From CAIWTU01 sp963815135 (GTDB lineage: Bacteria; Desulfobacterota; Desulfuromonadia; Geobacterales; Geobacteraceae): a DNA stretch of 64,000 nucleotides. The notes under the pieces were generated by a model. The model saw only the letters and a program-made list of their open reading frames with translations. It was not told the origin of the DNA and did no database searches. The translations under genes and the position numbers were made by a program. Shown piece after piece: positions 55,791-64,000 of this stretch (within the stretch, counting starts at the first letter, position 1; each line of letters starts with the position of its first letter). The DNA lies in contig CAWFFO010000006.1 of the NCBI GenBank assembly GCA_963815135.1, positions 620,001 to 684,000 on the forward strand. Reading direction: 5' to 3'.

Positions 55791-56942
55791 ATGATGAAAG
55801 GGACGAATATTTTGGCAGTAAAACGGAAAAGGGTGGTTGTGGCGATGAGCGGCGGCGTCGATTCATCGGTCACTGCGGCGCTGCTCAAGGATCGGGGCTA
55901 TGAGGTCATCGGCCTGACCATGCAGCTTTGGGAAGAAAAGGGTGATGCCGGTTCCCGCCAGTGTTGTTCGCAGGAGCATGTCTTCGATGCGGGCAGGGTG
56001 GCGAACAGGCTGGGTATTGATTTTCATGTGGTCGATTTTCGAAATGAATTCCGTAAGCTGATTGTTGATGAATTTGCCGATGAATATTTCCGTGGCAGGA
56101 CTCCTAATCCCTGCGTACGCTGCAACCAGAAGGTCAAGTTCGGCATCCTCCTGGAAAAGGCGGGCTCCCTGGGTGCGGATTATCTTGCAACCGGGCATTA
56201 TGCGAGAATCGAGCGGAACGATGCCGGAGAATTCCTGCTGCTCAAGGGAAAGGACGCGGCAAAAGACCAGTCATATTTTCTTTTTACCCTCACTCCGGAG
56301 CAGATGTCCAGGGTTCTTTTCCCCCTCGGCAACCTGGAAAAGCAGGAGGTGAGGAAACTTGCCTTGCATTACGACCTGCCGGTTGCAGGGAAAAGCGAGA
56401 GCCAGGACATTTGTTTTGTCTCCGACGACGATTACGCCGGTTTCCTCGAAACGGAACGCGGTAAGGCTGATCTCTCCGGCAACATAGTAGACAGCAGTGG
56501 CAGGATCCTCGGCAGACATGGCGGTTTTTACCGATATACGGTGGGCCAGCGCAAGGGCTTGGGCATAGCCTGGCCCCATCCGCTGTATGTTCTCCGTGTC
56601 GATGCCGGCCGTCGCGAAGTCGTGGTCGGACACCGGGACGAACTGTACAGTGAAGGGCTGATCGCTTCGGGAGTGAACTGGACCGTTCCGGTACCCGATA
56701 CACCTGTTGATGCGGTATGCAAGATCCGTTACCGTCACAAACCGGTCGGATGCTCAATCAGCCTGCTCCCCGACAATCATGTCGAAGTTGGTTTCAAGGT
56801 GCGGGAAAAATCGGTTACCCCCGGACAGGCGGTGGTCTTCTACGAAGGTGACCGGGTCCTGGGAGGAGGGTGGATTGAAAGACAGGTGCAAAACACTGAA
56901 TGCCGGCTGCAGGATAAAACCATCCCGGCCACCGGCAGCTAG
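55791..56942 (+). CDS. mnmA: tRNA-specific 2-thiouridylase MnmA
   Basis: MnmA thiolates U34 of Lys, Glu and Gln tRNAs. The 383-residue protein shows the PP-loop VVVAMSGGVDSSVTAALL, the catalytic Cys in NPCVRCNQKVKFG and the second in ESQDICFV, plus KDQSYFLF. The start is uncertain: ATG 55791/55794 has a poor ribosome site, whereas TTG 55812 (MAVKRKRVVV) follows AAAGGGA. The C-terminal ~15 residues after GGGWIERQ look untypical and may be a relaxed extension. The sulfur would come from the NifS-type desulfurase. Confidence 0.95.
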   Translation: MMKGTNILAVKRKRVVVAMSGGVDSSVTAALLKDRGYEVIGLTMQLWEEKGDAGSRQCCSQEHVFDAGRVANRLGIDFHVVDFRNEFRKLIVDEFADEYFRGRTPNPCVRCNQKVKFGILLEKAGSLGADYLATGHYARIERNDAGEFLLLKGKDAAKDQSYFLFTLTPEQMSRVLFPLGNLEKQEVRKLALHYDLPVAGKSESQDICFVSDDDYAGFLETERGKADLSGNIVDSSGRILGRHGGFYRYTVGQRKGLGIAWPHPLYVLRVDAGRREVVVGHRDELYSEGLIASGVNWTVPVPDTPVDAVCKIRYRHKPVGCSISLLPDNHVEVGFKVREKSVTPGQAVVFYEGDRVLGGGWIERQVQNTECRLQDKTIPATGS

Positions 56943-57017
56943 CCGCTGGCCTGTCTCTTGACTCCTCGGCCATTTGCCGGTTGTTAACGTCCAGCTCCCG
57001 GGACTTATTGACAAGAT

Positions 57018-58133
57018 ATGACCAAAAACTCAACATCCATACGTCTTTCACTTCTGTCCGTTTTTATCATCGGCATCAGTTTTCTCCACTACACCACGCC
57101 TCTCACCATGCCGATGCTCCATGATATTTTTCAAAGGCTCTATTATATCCCCATTATCCTTGCTGCATTCTGGTTCGGTTTCCGCGGTGGGGTCGGGTGT
57201 GCCCTCGTCGTGAGCATCGTCTATGCCCCTCACATACTTTTCCAGTGGGGCGGTCATATTAACATGGAGCTGGAAAAGTACCTGGAGATTGTGCTCTACA
57301 ATATAGTCGGCGGAATCACCGGATTTCTCTCCGGTAGAGAACAGATGCGTGGACAACAGCTGCAGCAGACCGCCCGCGGACTGGAAAAATCGTACGATAA
57401 GCTGCAGCGCCAGGCAGAGCTGATCATGGAAATCGAAGGACAGCTGCGCAAGGCGGAACGGTTGTCGACCATAGGCGAGCTGGCCGCCGTCCTTGCCCAT
57501 GAGATCAGGAACCCGCTCGGTTCCATTCAGGGGACAGCGGAGATTCTGAAGGATGATTACAGACCCGGTGACAGGAAATATGAATTCCTCGAAATTCTGT
57601 TGAAAGAGTCAAAGCGTCTTAATCACGTGGTGGAGGATTTTCTGAGGATGGCACGACCCCAGCCGGTTTCTTTGATGAATTGTGATGTGGTGGAGGAGTT
57701 GCGCAACATAATAACTCTCGTTTCGGCTGAGGCCAGAAAACAGGGTATCAGTCTGGAACTGAAATCGGATCATCCTGACGTCGTGCAGGGAGATCCTGAG
57801 AAACTTCGGCAGGCTTTTCTGAATATTATCCTGAATGCGCTTCAGGCTGCAGCGCCTGGCGGAACTGTAGTCATAACCGCAACCCGGCTCGAAGCGGATG
57901 ATGACGTCGGGACCTGGGTCGAGCTTCGTTTCGCCGACTCCGGATCGGGTATTCCGCAGGAGGCCGTGGATAAGATTTTCGAACCGTTTTATACCACCAA
58001 AGAGGGCGGAACCGGCCTCGGTCTGGCAATTACGAGAAAGATCGTCGAAAGCCACGGCGGGAGTATAGAACTGGAAAGCGAACCGGGACATGGAACGGTT
58101 TTCAGGATTCGACTGCCTGAAAAGAGAATTTGA
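57018..58133 (+). CDS. membrane-bound sensor histidine kinase
   Basis: This 371-residue kinase has three or four N-terminal membrane segments (about 9-25, 42-78, 90-105) and no large periplasmic domain. A short coiled coil follows, then HisKA (phospho-H161 in VLAHEIRNPLGSIQG) and HATPase (NIILNALQAAAPGG; GTGLGLAITRKIVESHGG). The sigma-54 response regulator encoded 15 bases downstream is its obvious partner. The signal is unknown; a membrane or quinone signal would suit the helical sensor. Confidence 0.93.
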   Translation: MTKNSTSIRLSLLSVFIIGISFLHYTTPLTMPMLHDIFQRLYYIPIILAAFWFGFRGGVGCALVVSIVYAPHILFQWGGHINMELEKYLEIVLYNIVGGITGFLSGREQMRGQQLQQTARGLEKSYDKLQRQAELIMEIEGQLRKAERLSTIGELAAVLAHEIRNPLGSIQGTAEILKDDYRPGDRKYEFLEILLKESKRLNHVVEDFLRMARPQPVSLMNCDVVEELRNIITLVSAEARKQGISLELKSDHPDVVQGDPEKLRQAFLNIILNALQAAAPGGTVVITATRLEADDDVGTWVELRFADSGSGIPQEAVDKIFEPFYTTKEGGTGLGLAITRKIVESHGGSIELESEPGHGTVFRIRLPEKRI

Positions 58134-58148
58134 AGGGGGGAGGCGGCA

Positions 58149-59513
58149 ATGGAGCGGAAAATACTTGTGATCGATGACGACCCTTCGCTTCGCCGTGTTC
58201 TGGAGTACAACCTCCAGGAGGAAGGATACGGGGTTTTCACTGCCGCGACAGGGACAGAAGGACTAAGTCTTTTTCATAAACACGAACCGGACCTGGTGAT
58301 TACGGATATGAAGATGCCGGATATGGACGGTTTCCGGGTCATGCAGGGAATAAAGGAGCGAAACCCCGATGCCCTTGTCATCATCATTACCGCATTCGGA
58401 GCTGTCGACGCAGCCGTGAAGGCGATGAAACTGGGCGCATACGATTATATAACCAAGCCGTTCAACAGGGACGAACTCAGGCTCACCGTTGGAAAGGCCC
58501 TGCGTATGAGCGGCCTTTCCGCTGAAAACAGGCGTTTAAAGGATCAGTTGGCCGACAGAGTCGAATTCAGAAACATCATCGGCATTTCGCCGGCAATGGA
58601 ACAGGTCTTCGCGATGGTGCGCAGGGTTGCGGATACCGAGGCAACCGTACTGATTACCGGCGAGTCGGGGACCGGCAAGGAACTGGTGGCGAGGGCCATC
58701 CACGGGTTGAGCTCGCGCCGCAATGCCCCTTTTGTCGCAGTGAACTGTGCAGCCATTCCAAAGGACCTTCTGGAGAGCGAACTGTTCGGTCATGTCAGGG
58801 GGGCTTTCACCGGAGCGGTGCGGGATAATCCCGGGAAATTCCGGCTGGCGGACGGCGGGACGATTCTGCTCGATGAAATCGGGGATCTGCCGGTCGCTCT
58901 GCAGCCCAAGCTGCTGCGTGCCCTTCAGGAAAAAACAATAGAACCGCTCGGGGGCAGCACATCGCACAAGCTCGATGTGCGCGTGCTTGCCTCGACAAAC
59001 GCCGATCTGGAAAAAGCGATAAAAACGGGAGATTTCCGGGAGGATTTGTATTACCGGATTGCCGTGATCCCGATCCATCTGCCGCCGCTCCGGGAAAGAC
59101 GGGAGGATATTCCGCTGCTGGTCAGGCACTTTGCCGCCAAACGTGGAGGGGAGGGCGTCGTGTTCGCAAAAGACACTGTCGACGCCATGCGCCGATATCA
59201 ATGGCCGGGCAATATACGCGAACTGGAGAACACGGTGGAACGTCTCCTGATCATGATGGAGGGTAGCAGCATTTCCATCGATGACTTGCCCGATAAAATA
59301 CGCTGTGGCGCGGTAAAAAAGGAGGAATCAATCGTCAGTCTTCCTCCCGGGGGATATTCACTGGAACAGCTGGAGCGGGAGATAGTCCATGAAGCGCTGG
59401 AACGCAACGACTGGAACCAGACCTCCGCCGCCCGTTTCCTTCGCATTCCCCGCCATGTCCTCATTTACAGGATGGAGAAATACGGTATCATCCCGCCAGA
59501 GAAAAACCGTTAA
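58149..59513 (+). CDS. sigma-54-dependent NtrC-type response regulator
   Basis: This 454-residue activator has a receiver (phospho-acceptor D53 in VITDMKMPDMDG), an AAA+ core (Walker A GESGTGKE 171-178; GAFTGA loop 218-223; Walker B GGTILLDEIGDL) and a C-terminal Fis-type HTH (ALERNDWNQTSAARFLRI). It is the partner of the upstream kinase and activates sigma-54 promoters. No convincing -24/-12 promoter was found in the window, so its targets are probably elsewhere. Confidence 0.95.
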   Translation: MERKILVIDDDPSLRRVLEYNLQEEGYGVFTAATGTEGLSLFHKHEPDLVITDMKMPDMDGFRVMQGIKERNPDALVIIITAFGAVDAAVKAMKLGAYDYITKPFNRDELRLTVGKALRMSGLSAENRRLKDQLADRVEFRNIIGISPAMEQVFAMVRRVADTEATVLITGESGTGKELVARAIHGLSSRRNAPFVAVNCAAIPKDLLESELFGHVRGAFTGAVRDNPGKFRLADGGTILLDEIGDLPVALQPKLLRALQEKTIEPLGGSTSHKLDVRVLASTNADLEKAIKTGDFREDLYYRIAVIPIHLPPLRERREDIPLLVRHFAAKRGGEGVVFAKDTVDAMRRYQWPGNIRELENTVERLLIMMEGSSISIDDLPDKIRCGAVKKEESIVSLPPGGYSLEQLEREIVHEALERNDWNQTSAARFLRIPRHVLIYRMEKYGIIPPEKNR

Positions 59514-59563
59514 CACTTTAACGGAAAAGAACAGAATATTCAGTTTCCCCGCTGATACCGGAA

Positions 59564-61537
59564 TCAGGCCGCCTTTGCCTTTTCATTTTCGAACTCGCCT
59601 CTTAAATCACCAAGTAAAACCGTTATCTGCCGGGACAGATCCTTAAGCTCCGGAAAGAGGTTTTCCGCCTGCTGCATGTTTCCTGAATTTACCGCATCCA
59701 CCAGCCTGCGTGCGACTGTATGAACCTTCTCGTGCGGTGAGTCAATTGCCTTAAAGCTTTTCAGATGTCCGCAAAGCAGTTTTCCTTCTCCATCGTACCA
59801 TTTGCCGAAACGGCATGTATGATGGGTTGAAAGGGATGCTCCGTCCTGCCGGATTTCTCCCTTCAGAACCGCCTCCACATTGTCGACAAAAACATTGTGG
59901 TCGGTTTTGGCCAACTCCAGGATAAATAGTTCGCTTCCGGTGGTTCTGAATTTTCTGATATCCGTCTGAATCTTTTCGGCAAGCTGAGCGAGGTCTTCCG
60001 ACGAACGGGTACTTGTTTTGGCCAGACCGGCGGTTTTTTGCACAACATCGGTTATCTGATGAATACTGCTGCTTATTTCGCTTGTTGTCGCGGTCTGCTG
60101 CTCGGCCGCTGTTGCTATCTGGCTCACCTGCATGGTGACGTTGTTGATCTGACTGAGGATTTCCTGCAGTGCCTCCCCGGATTTCCCCGCCTCGGTCGTG
60201 CCGACTTCGACCTCCTTGACCCCCTCTTCCATGACGTTTACCGCACCCCTGGTTTCAGCCTGGATAGATTTGATCATTTCACCTATATCCCTGGTCGCCC
60301 TTGTGGTACGTTCCGCCAGGGCTCTCACTTCGTCGGCAACTACGGCGAAACCACGCCCCTGCTCCCCGGCCCGGGCGGCCTCTATGGCTGCATTAAGGGC
60401 AAGAAGATTTGTCTGGTCCGCGATGTCTTCGATGGTACCGATGATCTCGCCTATCTGGTCACTCCTGGCACCCAGCCCTGCCACGGTCCTGGCCGACTCT
60501 TTTACCCTTTCGGAAATCCGGTGCATCACTCCGACTGTCCGCTCGACAACGTCAGCGCCGGCAAGAGCCGTATCGTTCGCTTTGTTTGAGCTCTGAGCCG
60601 CCAGATTGCAATTTCGGGAGATGTCGGTTGATGTTGCCGCCATCTCTTCCCCGGCAGTCGCAACAGTACCCACCTGAATTGCGACTTCCTCGGCGTCTCG
60701 CGACATGGTTTTCGCATCGCCGGTAAGGTTCCTCGAATCATCCGTAAGCTGAAGCACTGCTTCCTGGACGGTTCTGATCATCTCCTCCATGTTACTTGTC
60801 ATTCTGTTGAAGTTTTTACCCATATCTCCAAGTTCGTCGTTTGCACGGATCTTTACGCGCGCGGTCAGGTCGTTTCCCGCGACCCTGGAAATTATTCCGG
60901 AAAACCAGTGCAGGCGGAGACTGAATTTCCTGATGATAAAAAAGCCGAATACCGCCATGAGAATTATAACTAGTGCAGACACCGCCAGCTGTATCATGGT
61001 GAGGTGTTTGGAGCGGGCGTCCAGCTCCTGCCCATGAGTATCCAGGCTCTTGAGAGCTGAACCCCCCATCTGTTGAATGGCCGAACCGAGGGCCCTGTCT
61101 AAACCCTTTGACAGTTTTGCATCAACATTAAGGATGTCACTGTCTGCGGCACGGGCCGCCTTGAGCTTTTCAATTGAACTTCGATAATTGTCAAGTTCAT
61201 GGCGGGCCTGAGCAGCAATTAGTTTTTCCTGGTTCGTATCGGCCAGCTTTTCATATTCGTCAAGATGCATTTCCAGCTTTTGCAGTTGTTCTTTGAAAAC
61301 GGTAATTTGTTTTTCATCCTTGCGGATAAGATAATTTTTGTATGCGCGGACAGCCTCCGCCAGGCAAAGCCTGGCCCTAAAAGCACACGTGACCTGTGCT
61401 GCATCTCCATGTGCCATCTGTCCGGTTGACTTAGCCTGATGGTTGACGGAATATACGGAAATGCCGGTTATGAGGACAAATCCGAGTACGGCCAGAGCGG
61501 GCATGGAATAGAGTTTCGTGGAAACTTTTATGCGCAT
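59564..61537 (-). CDS. methyl-accepting chemotaxis protein with C-terminal CZB domain
   Basis: The 657-residue receptor has a membrane segment near residues 12-30, a helical-bundle periplasmic sensor (about 35-185) and a second membrane segment (about 188-206). A HAMP domain (about 207-260) precedes the signalling hairpin, whose tip is EAARAGEQGRGFAVVADEVR. The last ~110 residues form a CZB (chemoreceptor zinc-binding) domain: LAKTDHNVFVDNVEAVL, then HTCRFGKWYDGEG and the distal DSPHEKVH, giving the His3Cys zinc site. CZB receptors sense zinc or oxidants such as HOCl. The gene converges with the sigma-54 regulator. No che genes are present. Confidence 0.94.
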   Translation of the reverse strand: MRIKVSTKLYSMPALAVLGFVLITGISVYSVNHQAKSTGQMAHGDAAQVTCAFRARLCLAEAVRAYKNYLIRKDEKQITVFKEQLQKLEMHLDEYEKLADTNQEKLIAAQARHELDNYRSSIEKLKAARAADSDILNVDAKLSKGLDRALGSAIQQMGGSALKSLDTHGQELDARSKHLTMIQLAVSALVIILMAVFGFFIIRKFSLRLHWFSGIISRVAGNDLTARVKIRANDELGDMGKNFNRMTSNMEEMIRTVQEAVLQLTDDSRNLTGDAKTMSRDAEEVAIQVGTVATAGEEMAATSTDISRNCNLAAQSSNKANDTALAGADVVERTVGVMHRISERVKESARTVAGLGARSDQIGEIIGTIEDIADQTNLLALNAAIEAARAGEQGRGFAVVADEVRALAERTTRATRDIGEMIKSIQAETRGAVNVMEEGVKEVEVGTTEAGKSGEALQEILSQINNVTMQVSQIATAAEQQTATTSEISSSIHQITDVVQKTAGLAKTSTRSSEDLAQLAEKIQTDIRKFRTTGSELFILELAKTDHNVFVDNVEAVLKGEIRQDGASLSTHHTCRFGKWYDGEGKLLCGHLKSFKAIDSPHEKVHTVARRLVDAVNSGNMQQAENLFPELKDLSRQITVLLGDLRGEFENEKAKAA

Positions 61538-62613
61538 AATATACTCCCCGTTTGATCTTTAAATAGTGTGGAAATAAAACCGGTTCACAAATTATTTATC
61601 GGTAATACAGTGTGAAACTTTAAAGGAAAAAATGATGCATTTTGAGGACAAAATGTTTGAAGATAAATCGAAATTCGATGTCAAATTAGTACGCTGCAAA
61701 TGAGTCAAATATGGGGGACAATGGTCCGGGTCAGAGAAATGGTACACAGAAGCGTTGTCATAATGCCAGTATTTTGAATCAGCCATGCGTGTCCAGATTA
61801 TTCTGAATTTTACAATCACATAATCTTTAAGGCCGGGGAGCTGGATAGCTGAGATTTGCATCCCGATGGGACAAAACTGCGTTTTCTCATGTATGGAAAG
61901 ATATTTTACAGTAATGCTGAAATGATTCGGGAACGGTTCACATTCCTTCTTTTTGCCCTGAAAATTTCGATTAATTCTAATAAAGTAGATGAGTTCAGGA
62001 TAAAAATTTATCCTTGACAAAAAATGATGCCTGTGTTGAAATTTATCATTATTAAAATTCAGCTGTTAACCGCTCAAATGCCGTTTTTTCGTTCGTATTC
62101 AAATGTGGTTATCGGGAATACCCCGAAGCACTAGATATATAAAGAACTAAATACTATTTTTGATGTAAAATTTCGCGCTGTAAGGTAATCATGAATTATC
62201 ATTTTTATAGAACGAAACGGCTTCCCCCCAGACTCAAAAAAACCGGAAATGACGTATACAAGCCCGGTAAAAAACACCTTGACAAATACTTGAACTTATG
62301 ATGAAATCCCGCGCGGCCGGAAAGCTTCGAAACATGCACCATGCGCCTTTAGCGAGACGCACCGCAGTCAGTAAATCAGGTTGATTACCCCAAAAAGGTA
62401 GAATCTATCCAAGATTGATACATCAGGTGTAAAAATCGTAGCTCATTGCGTTCAAACAGTGTTTTTTGTTTTCTGGACAAGGTTTTGGCGCAACGGTATT
62501 ATCGGATGGTGTTGATTGCAATTTGATTTCGGCTAATTGAGTTGCAGATTTTGTTGGAGGAATAACAAGGCCAAATAATCTTTGGCAAAAAAAGAAAGGA
62601 GAGGTTATTCACT
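61538..62613. other. 1.08-kb intergenic region ahead of the nuoE operon
   Basis: A 142-codon minus-strand frame at 61592-62020 has no ribosome site or recognisable motif and I do not call it. The right half probably holds the promoter and a long leader of the nuoE-like operon. No RNA family is recognised in it. Confidence 0.45.
62279..62307 (+). promoter_or_regulatory. candidate promoter of the nuoE/hndA operon
   Basis: TTGACA (62279-62284), 17-base spacer, TGAAAT (62302-62307). If used it would give a leader of about 300 bases, which contains short GC-rich stems near 62313-62352. Confidence 0.35.
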
Positions 62614-63132
62614 ATGCAGACAGGATCAACGTGTCAGTTAACAGGGGAATGTAGAATTCCGGATCGTGCAACACTGCCGGGAACGCTTTACAAGGAGCTT
62701 GAGGATTTCATCGGCAAGCTTCCCACAAGAGAAGGTCATCTGGTAACGGTACTGCACAAGGCCCAGAGCCTGTTCGGTTATCTCCCCAGGGAAGTACAGC
62801 AGTTTGTAGCAGATTACATGGATGTATCGCTGGCCAAGGTATACGGTGTTGTAAGCTTTTATACTTTCTTCACCATGGTTCCCAAAGGTAAATACCCCAT
62901 CTCAATTTGTATGGGTACTGCCTGTTTCGTAAAAGGCGCCGAGAAGGTTGTTGAAGCTTTCCTTGATAACCTCAATGTTAAAGTAGGTGAAGTTACCCCG
63001 GACGGCAAGTTCTCCGTCGACGTCCTTCGTTGCGTTGGCGCCTGCGCCCTGGCTCCGATCCTGACGGTTGGGGAAAAGGTTTACGCCCATGTAACGCCTG
63101 GACAAGTTAAAGATATTATCGCTGAATACTAA
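62614..63132 (+). CDS. NuoE/HndA-like [2Fe-2S] subunit of NAD(P)-linked oxidoreductase
   Basis: This 172-residue thioredoxin-like ferredoxin has four cluster ligands, CMGTAC and CVGAC, in the family order. The N-terminal part (LVTVLHKAQSLFGYLPREVQ) matches NuoE/HoxE/HndA. Such subunits feed electrons between FMN and the iron-sulfur chain in complex I, bifurcating hydrogenases and formate dehydrogenases. The ribosome site AGGAGAGG is strong. It begins an operon with HndB- and NuoF/HndC-like genes; the catalytic subunit lies outside the window. Confidence 0.93.
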   Translation: MQTGSTCQLTGECRIPDRATLPGTLYKELEDFIGKLPTREGHLVTVLHKAQSLFGYLPREVQQFVADYMDVSLAKVYGVVSFYTFFTMVPKGKYPISICMGTACFVKGAEKVVEAFLDNLNVKVGEVTPDGKFSVDVLRCVGACALAPILTVGEKVYAHVTPGQVKDIIAEY

Positions 63133-63160
63133 TTAACAATAGAACCGAAGGAGTTTAATC

Positions 63161-63541
63161 ATGGCGAAAATTACATCGATTGCTGATCTGAAGAAAGCTC
63201 AGGAAGAATACAAGGCCAAAGCGGCCGCAAAAAAAGATAAGATAATCGTAAACGTCTCCCTCGCTACCTGCAGCATTGCATCCGGCGGCAAGACCGTCAT
63301 GGATGCCATGAAGGATGAAGCAGCAAAACAGGGGATATCCAATGTTGAATTCATGCAGTCCGGCTGCATGACCTACTGTCATTCGGAGCCGACCGTGGAA
63401 GTGACTCTGCCCGGCAAGGATCCCGTATGCTTCGGCAAGCTTGATGATACCGGAGCAAGGGAACTCGTTCAGAAATACCTGAAGAGTGGCGAAGTCGTAG
63501 GTACGGTAATTCCCGTAAACTATACCAGAGTAGTATTATAA
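63161..63541 (+). CDS. HndB-like [2Fe-2S] ferredoxin subunit
   Basis: This 126-residue thioredoxin-fold ferredoxin has an N-terminal helical part (SIADLKKAQEEYKAKAAAKK) and the cysteines VSLATCSIASGGK and QSGCMTYCHSEP. Four-Cys spacing C-x(n)-C-x3-C is of the NADP-reducing hydrogenase HndB type. It lies 28 bases after the NuoE-like gene. This three-gene order (HndA, HndB, HndC) is typical of cytoplasmic electron-bifurcating complexes rather than respiratory complex I. Confidence 0.9.
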   Translation: MAKITSIADLKKAQEEYKAKAAAKKDKIIVNVSLATCSIASGGKTVMDAMKDEAAKQGISNVEFMQSGCMTYCHSEPTVEVTLPGKDPVCFGKLDDTGARELVQKYLKSGEVVGTVIPVNYTRVVL

Positions 63542-63561
63542 TAAAGGGGAGGAGTTCGAGA

Positions 63562-64000
63562 ATGGATTTGAAAAAACAGCTTAGAATTGCTACCAGAAAC
63601 TGCGGCTTTATCGATCCCGAAAATATCGAGGATTATTTTGGAGTTCGCGGCTACGAGGCTCTCGCCACTGCGGTTACCGCAAGCACACCGGCGGCGGTCA
63701 TAGATGAAATAAAGAAATCCGGCATCAGGGGTCGTGGGGGCGGCGGTTTCCCCACCGGTACAAAATGGAGCTTTGCTGCTGCCAACCAGGCCGACCAGAA
63801 ATATGTCGTATGTAACGCCGACGAAGGTGACCCGGGCGCATTCATGGACAGGGCGGTTCTCGAAGGCGACCCGCACTCCGTTGTTGAAGCCATGGCGCTC
63901 TGCGGCTATGCCATCGGCGCCAGCATCGGCGTTGTTTACATCCGCGCGGAATACCCGCTGGCCATCAAGCGCCTTATAAAGGCCATTAACGACGCCAGAG
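63562..64000 (+). CDS. NuoF/HndC-like FMN- and NADH-binding subunit (partial)
   Basis: Only the first 146 residues are in the window; the frame runs off the end. They contain the FMN/NADH loop SGIRGRGGGGFPTGTKW and the motif VVCNADEGDPGAFMDRAVLEGDPH, diagnostic of NuoF/HoxF/HndC. The ribosome site GGGGAGGAG precedes ATG 63562. HndC-type subunits carry extra C-terminal ferredoxin domains, which cannot be checked here. It should form the NAD(P)H-oxidising core with the two preceding genes. Confidence 0.95.
   Translation, partial: MDLKKQLRIATRNCGFIDPENIEDYFGVRGYEALATAVTASTPAAVIDEIKKSGIRGRGGGGFPTGTKWSFAAANQADQKYVVCNADEGDPGAFMDRAVLEGDPHSVVEAMALCGYAIGASIGVVYIRAEYPLAIKRLIKAINDAR

Noticed and set aside
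61592..62020. 142-codon minus-strand ORF upstream of the chemoreceptor
   Set aside because: No start signal and no domain; the region looks non-coding.

Overview
The window reads as chromosomal DNA of a strictly anaerobic, Gram-negative deltaproteobacterium (Desulfobacterota). A Syntrophus/Smithella-like (Syntrophales) host is my best guess, inferred from gene content only: NuoE/HndB/HndC-type bifurcating oxidoreductase subunits, a giant BcrA/BadF-type 2-hydroxyacyl-CoA dehydratase activase, futalosine-route menaquinone genes (MqnA, a UbiD decarboxylase, UbiE/MenG), a PxxKW cysteine-rich protein, NIF-type Fe-S assembly, a pilMNOPQ operon and many PAS/HisKA/sigma-54 signalling proteins. No database search was possible.

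Layout. (1) 1-3435: end of the 16S-23S spacer with a boxA, the 23S and 5S rRNA genes and a terminator. (2) 3.5-7.5 kb: rhomboid protease, DsbC-like thiol isomerase, CorC/TlyC-type CBS membrane protein, TonB-like protein. (3) 7.5-12.4 kb: a dead galU on the minus strand, cut into three pieces by an intact IS21-family element (7666-10493, 6-bp target duplication) and an intact IS3-family element (10924-12124, 4-bp duplication). (4) 12.5-16.7 kb, mostly minus strand: folD, a FmdB-type zinc ribbon, a yggT-divIVA-yggU-CBS cluster, a tiny HTH gene with a palindromic operator candidate, ubiE/menG. (5) 17-25 kb: a CdaA-CdaR fusion diadenylate cyclase, a LysM-NlpC/P60 hydrolase, an HD-GYP response regulator, a YkgJ-like protein, lepA-lepB, then a GEMM-I cyclic-dinucleotide riboswitch with its own terminator. 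(6) 25-31 kb: XRE regulator, pilM-N-O-P-Q and a lipoprotein. (7) 31.2-40.2 kb: aroC-aroK-aroB (with an N-terminal frameshift), TPR protein, roadblock protein, aroQ, M24 peptidase, accB-accC, gcvH, mqnA. (8) 40.4-51 kb: PxxKW protein, nifU-nifS, a small membrane protein, ubiD, nitroreductase, and the giant activase broken by a one-base frameshift. (9) 51-61.5 kb: multi-PAS hybrid kinase, cold-shock protein, iron-sulfur flavoprotein, mnmA, a two-component pair with a sigma-54 activator, and a CZB-type chemoreceptor. (10) 62.6 kb to the end: nuoE/hndA-, hndB- and nuoF/hndC-like genes, the last cut by the window edge.

How it fits together. The shikimate genes (aroB, aroQ, aroK, aroC) make chorismate, which MqnA feeds into menaquinone, with a UbiD-type decarboxylase and UbiE as plausible later steps. 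Between 17 and 25 kb the cell has machinery for c-di-AMP (CdaA), for breakdown of c-di-GMP or a hybrid dinucleotide (HD-GYP), and an RNA sensor placed ahead of the type IV pilus operon. That sensor carries an A where canonical c-di-GMP-I aptamers have G20, the signature reported for the 3',3'-cGAMP-preferring GEMM-Ib class of Geobacter. I consider this the most interesting feature of the window. The DNA is visibly AT-rich up to about 41 kb, apart from the rRNA and the insertion sequences, and more GC-rich from nifU onward.
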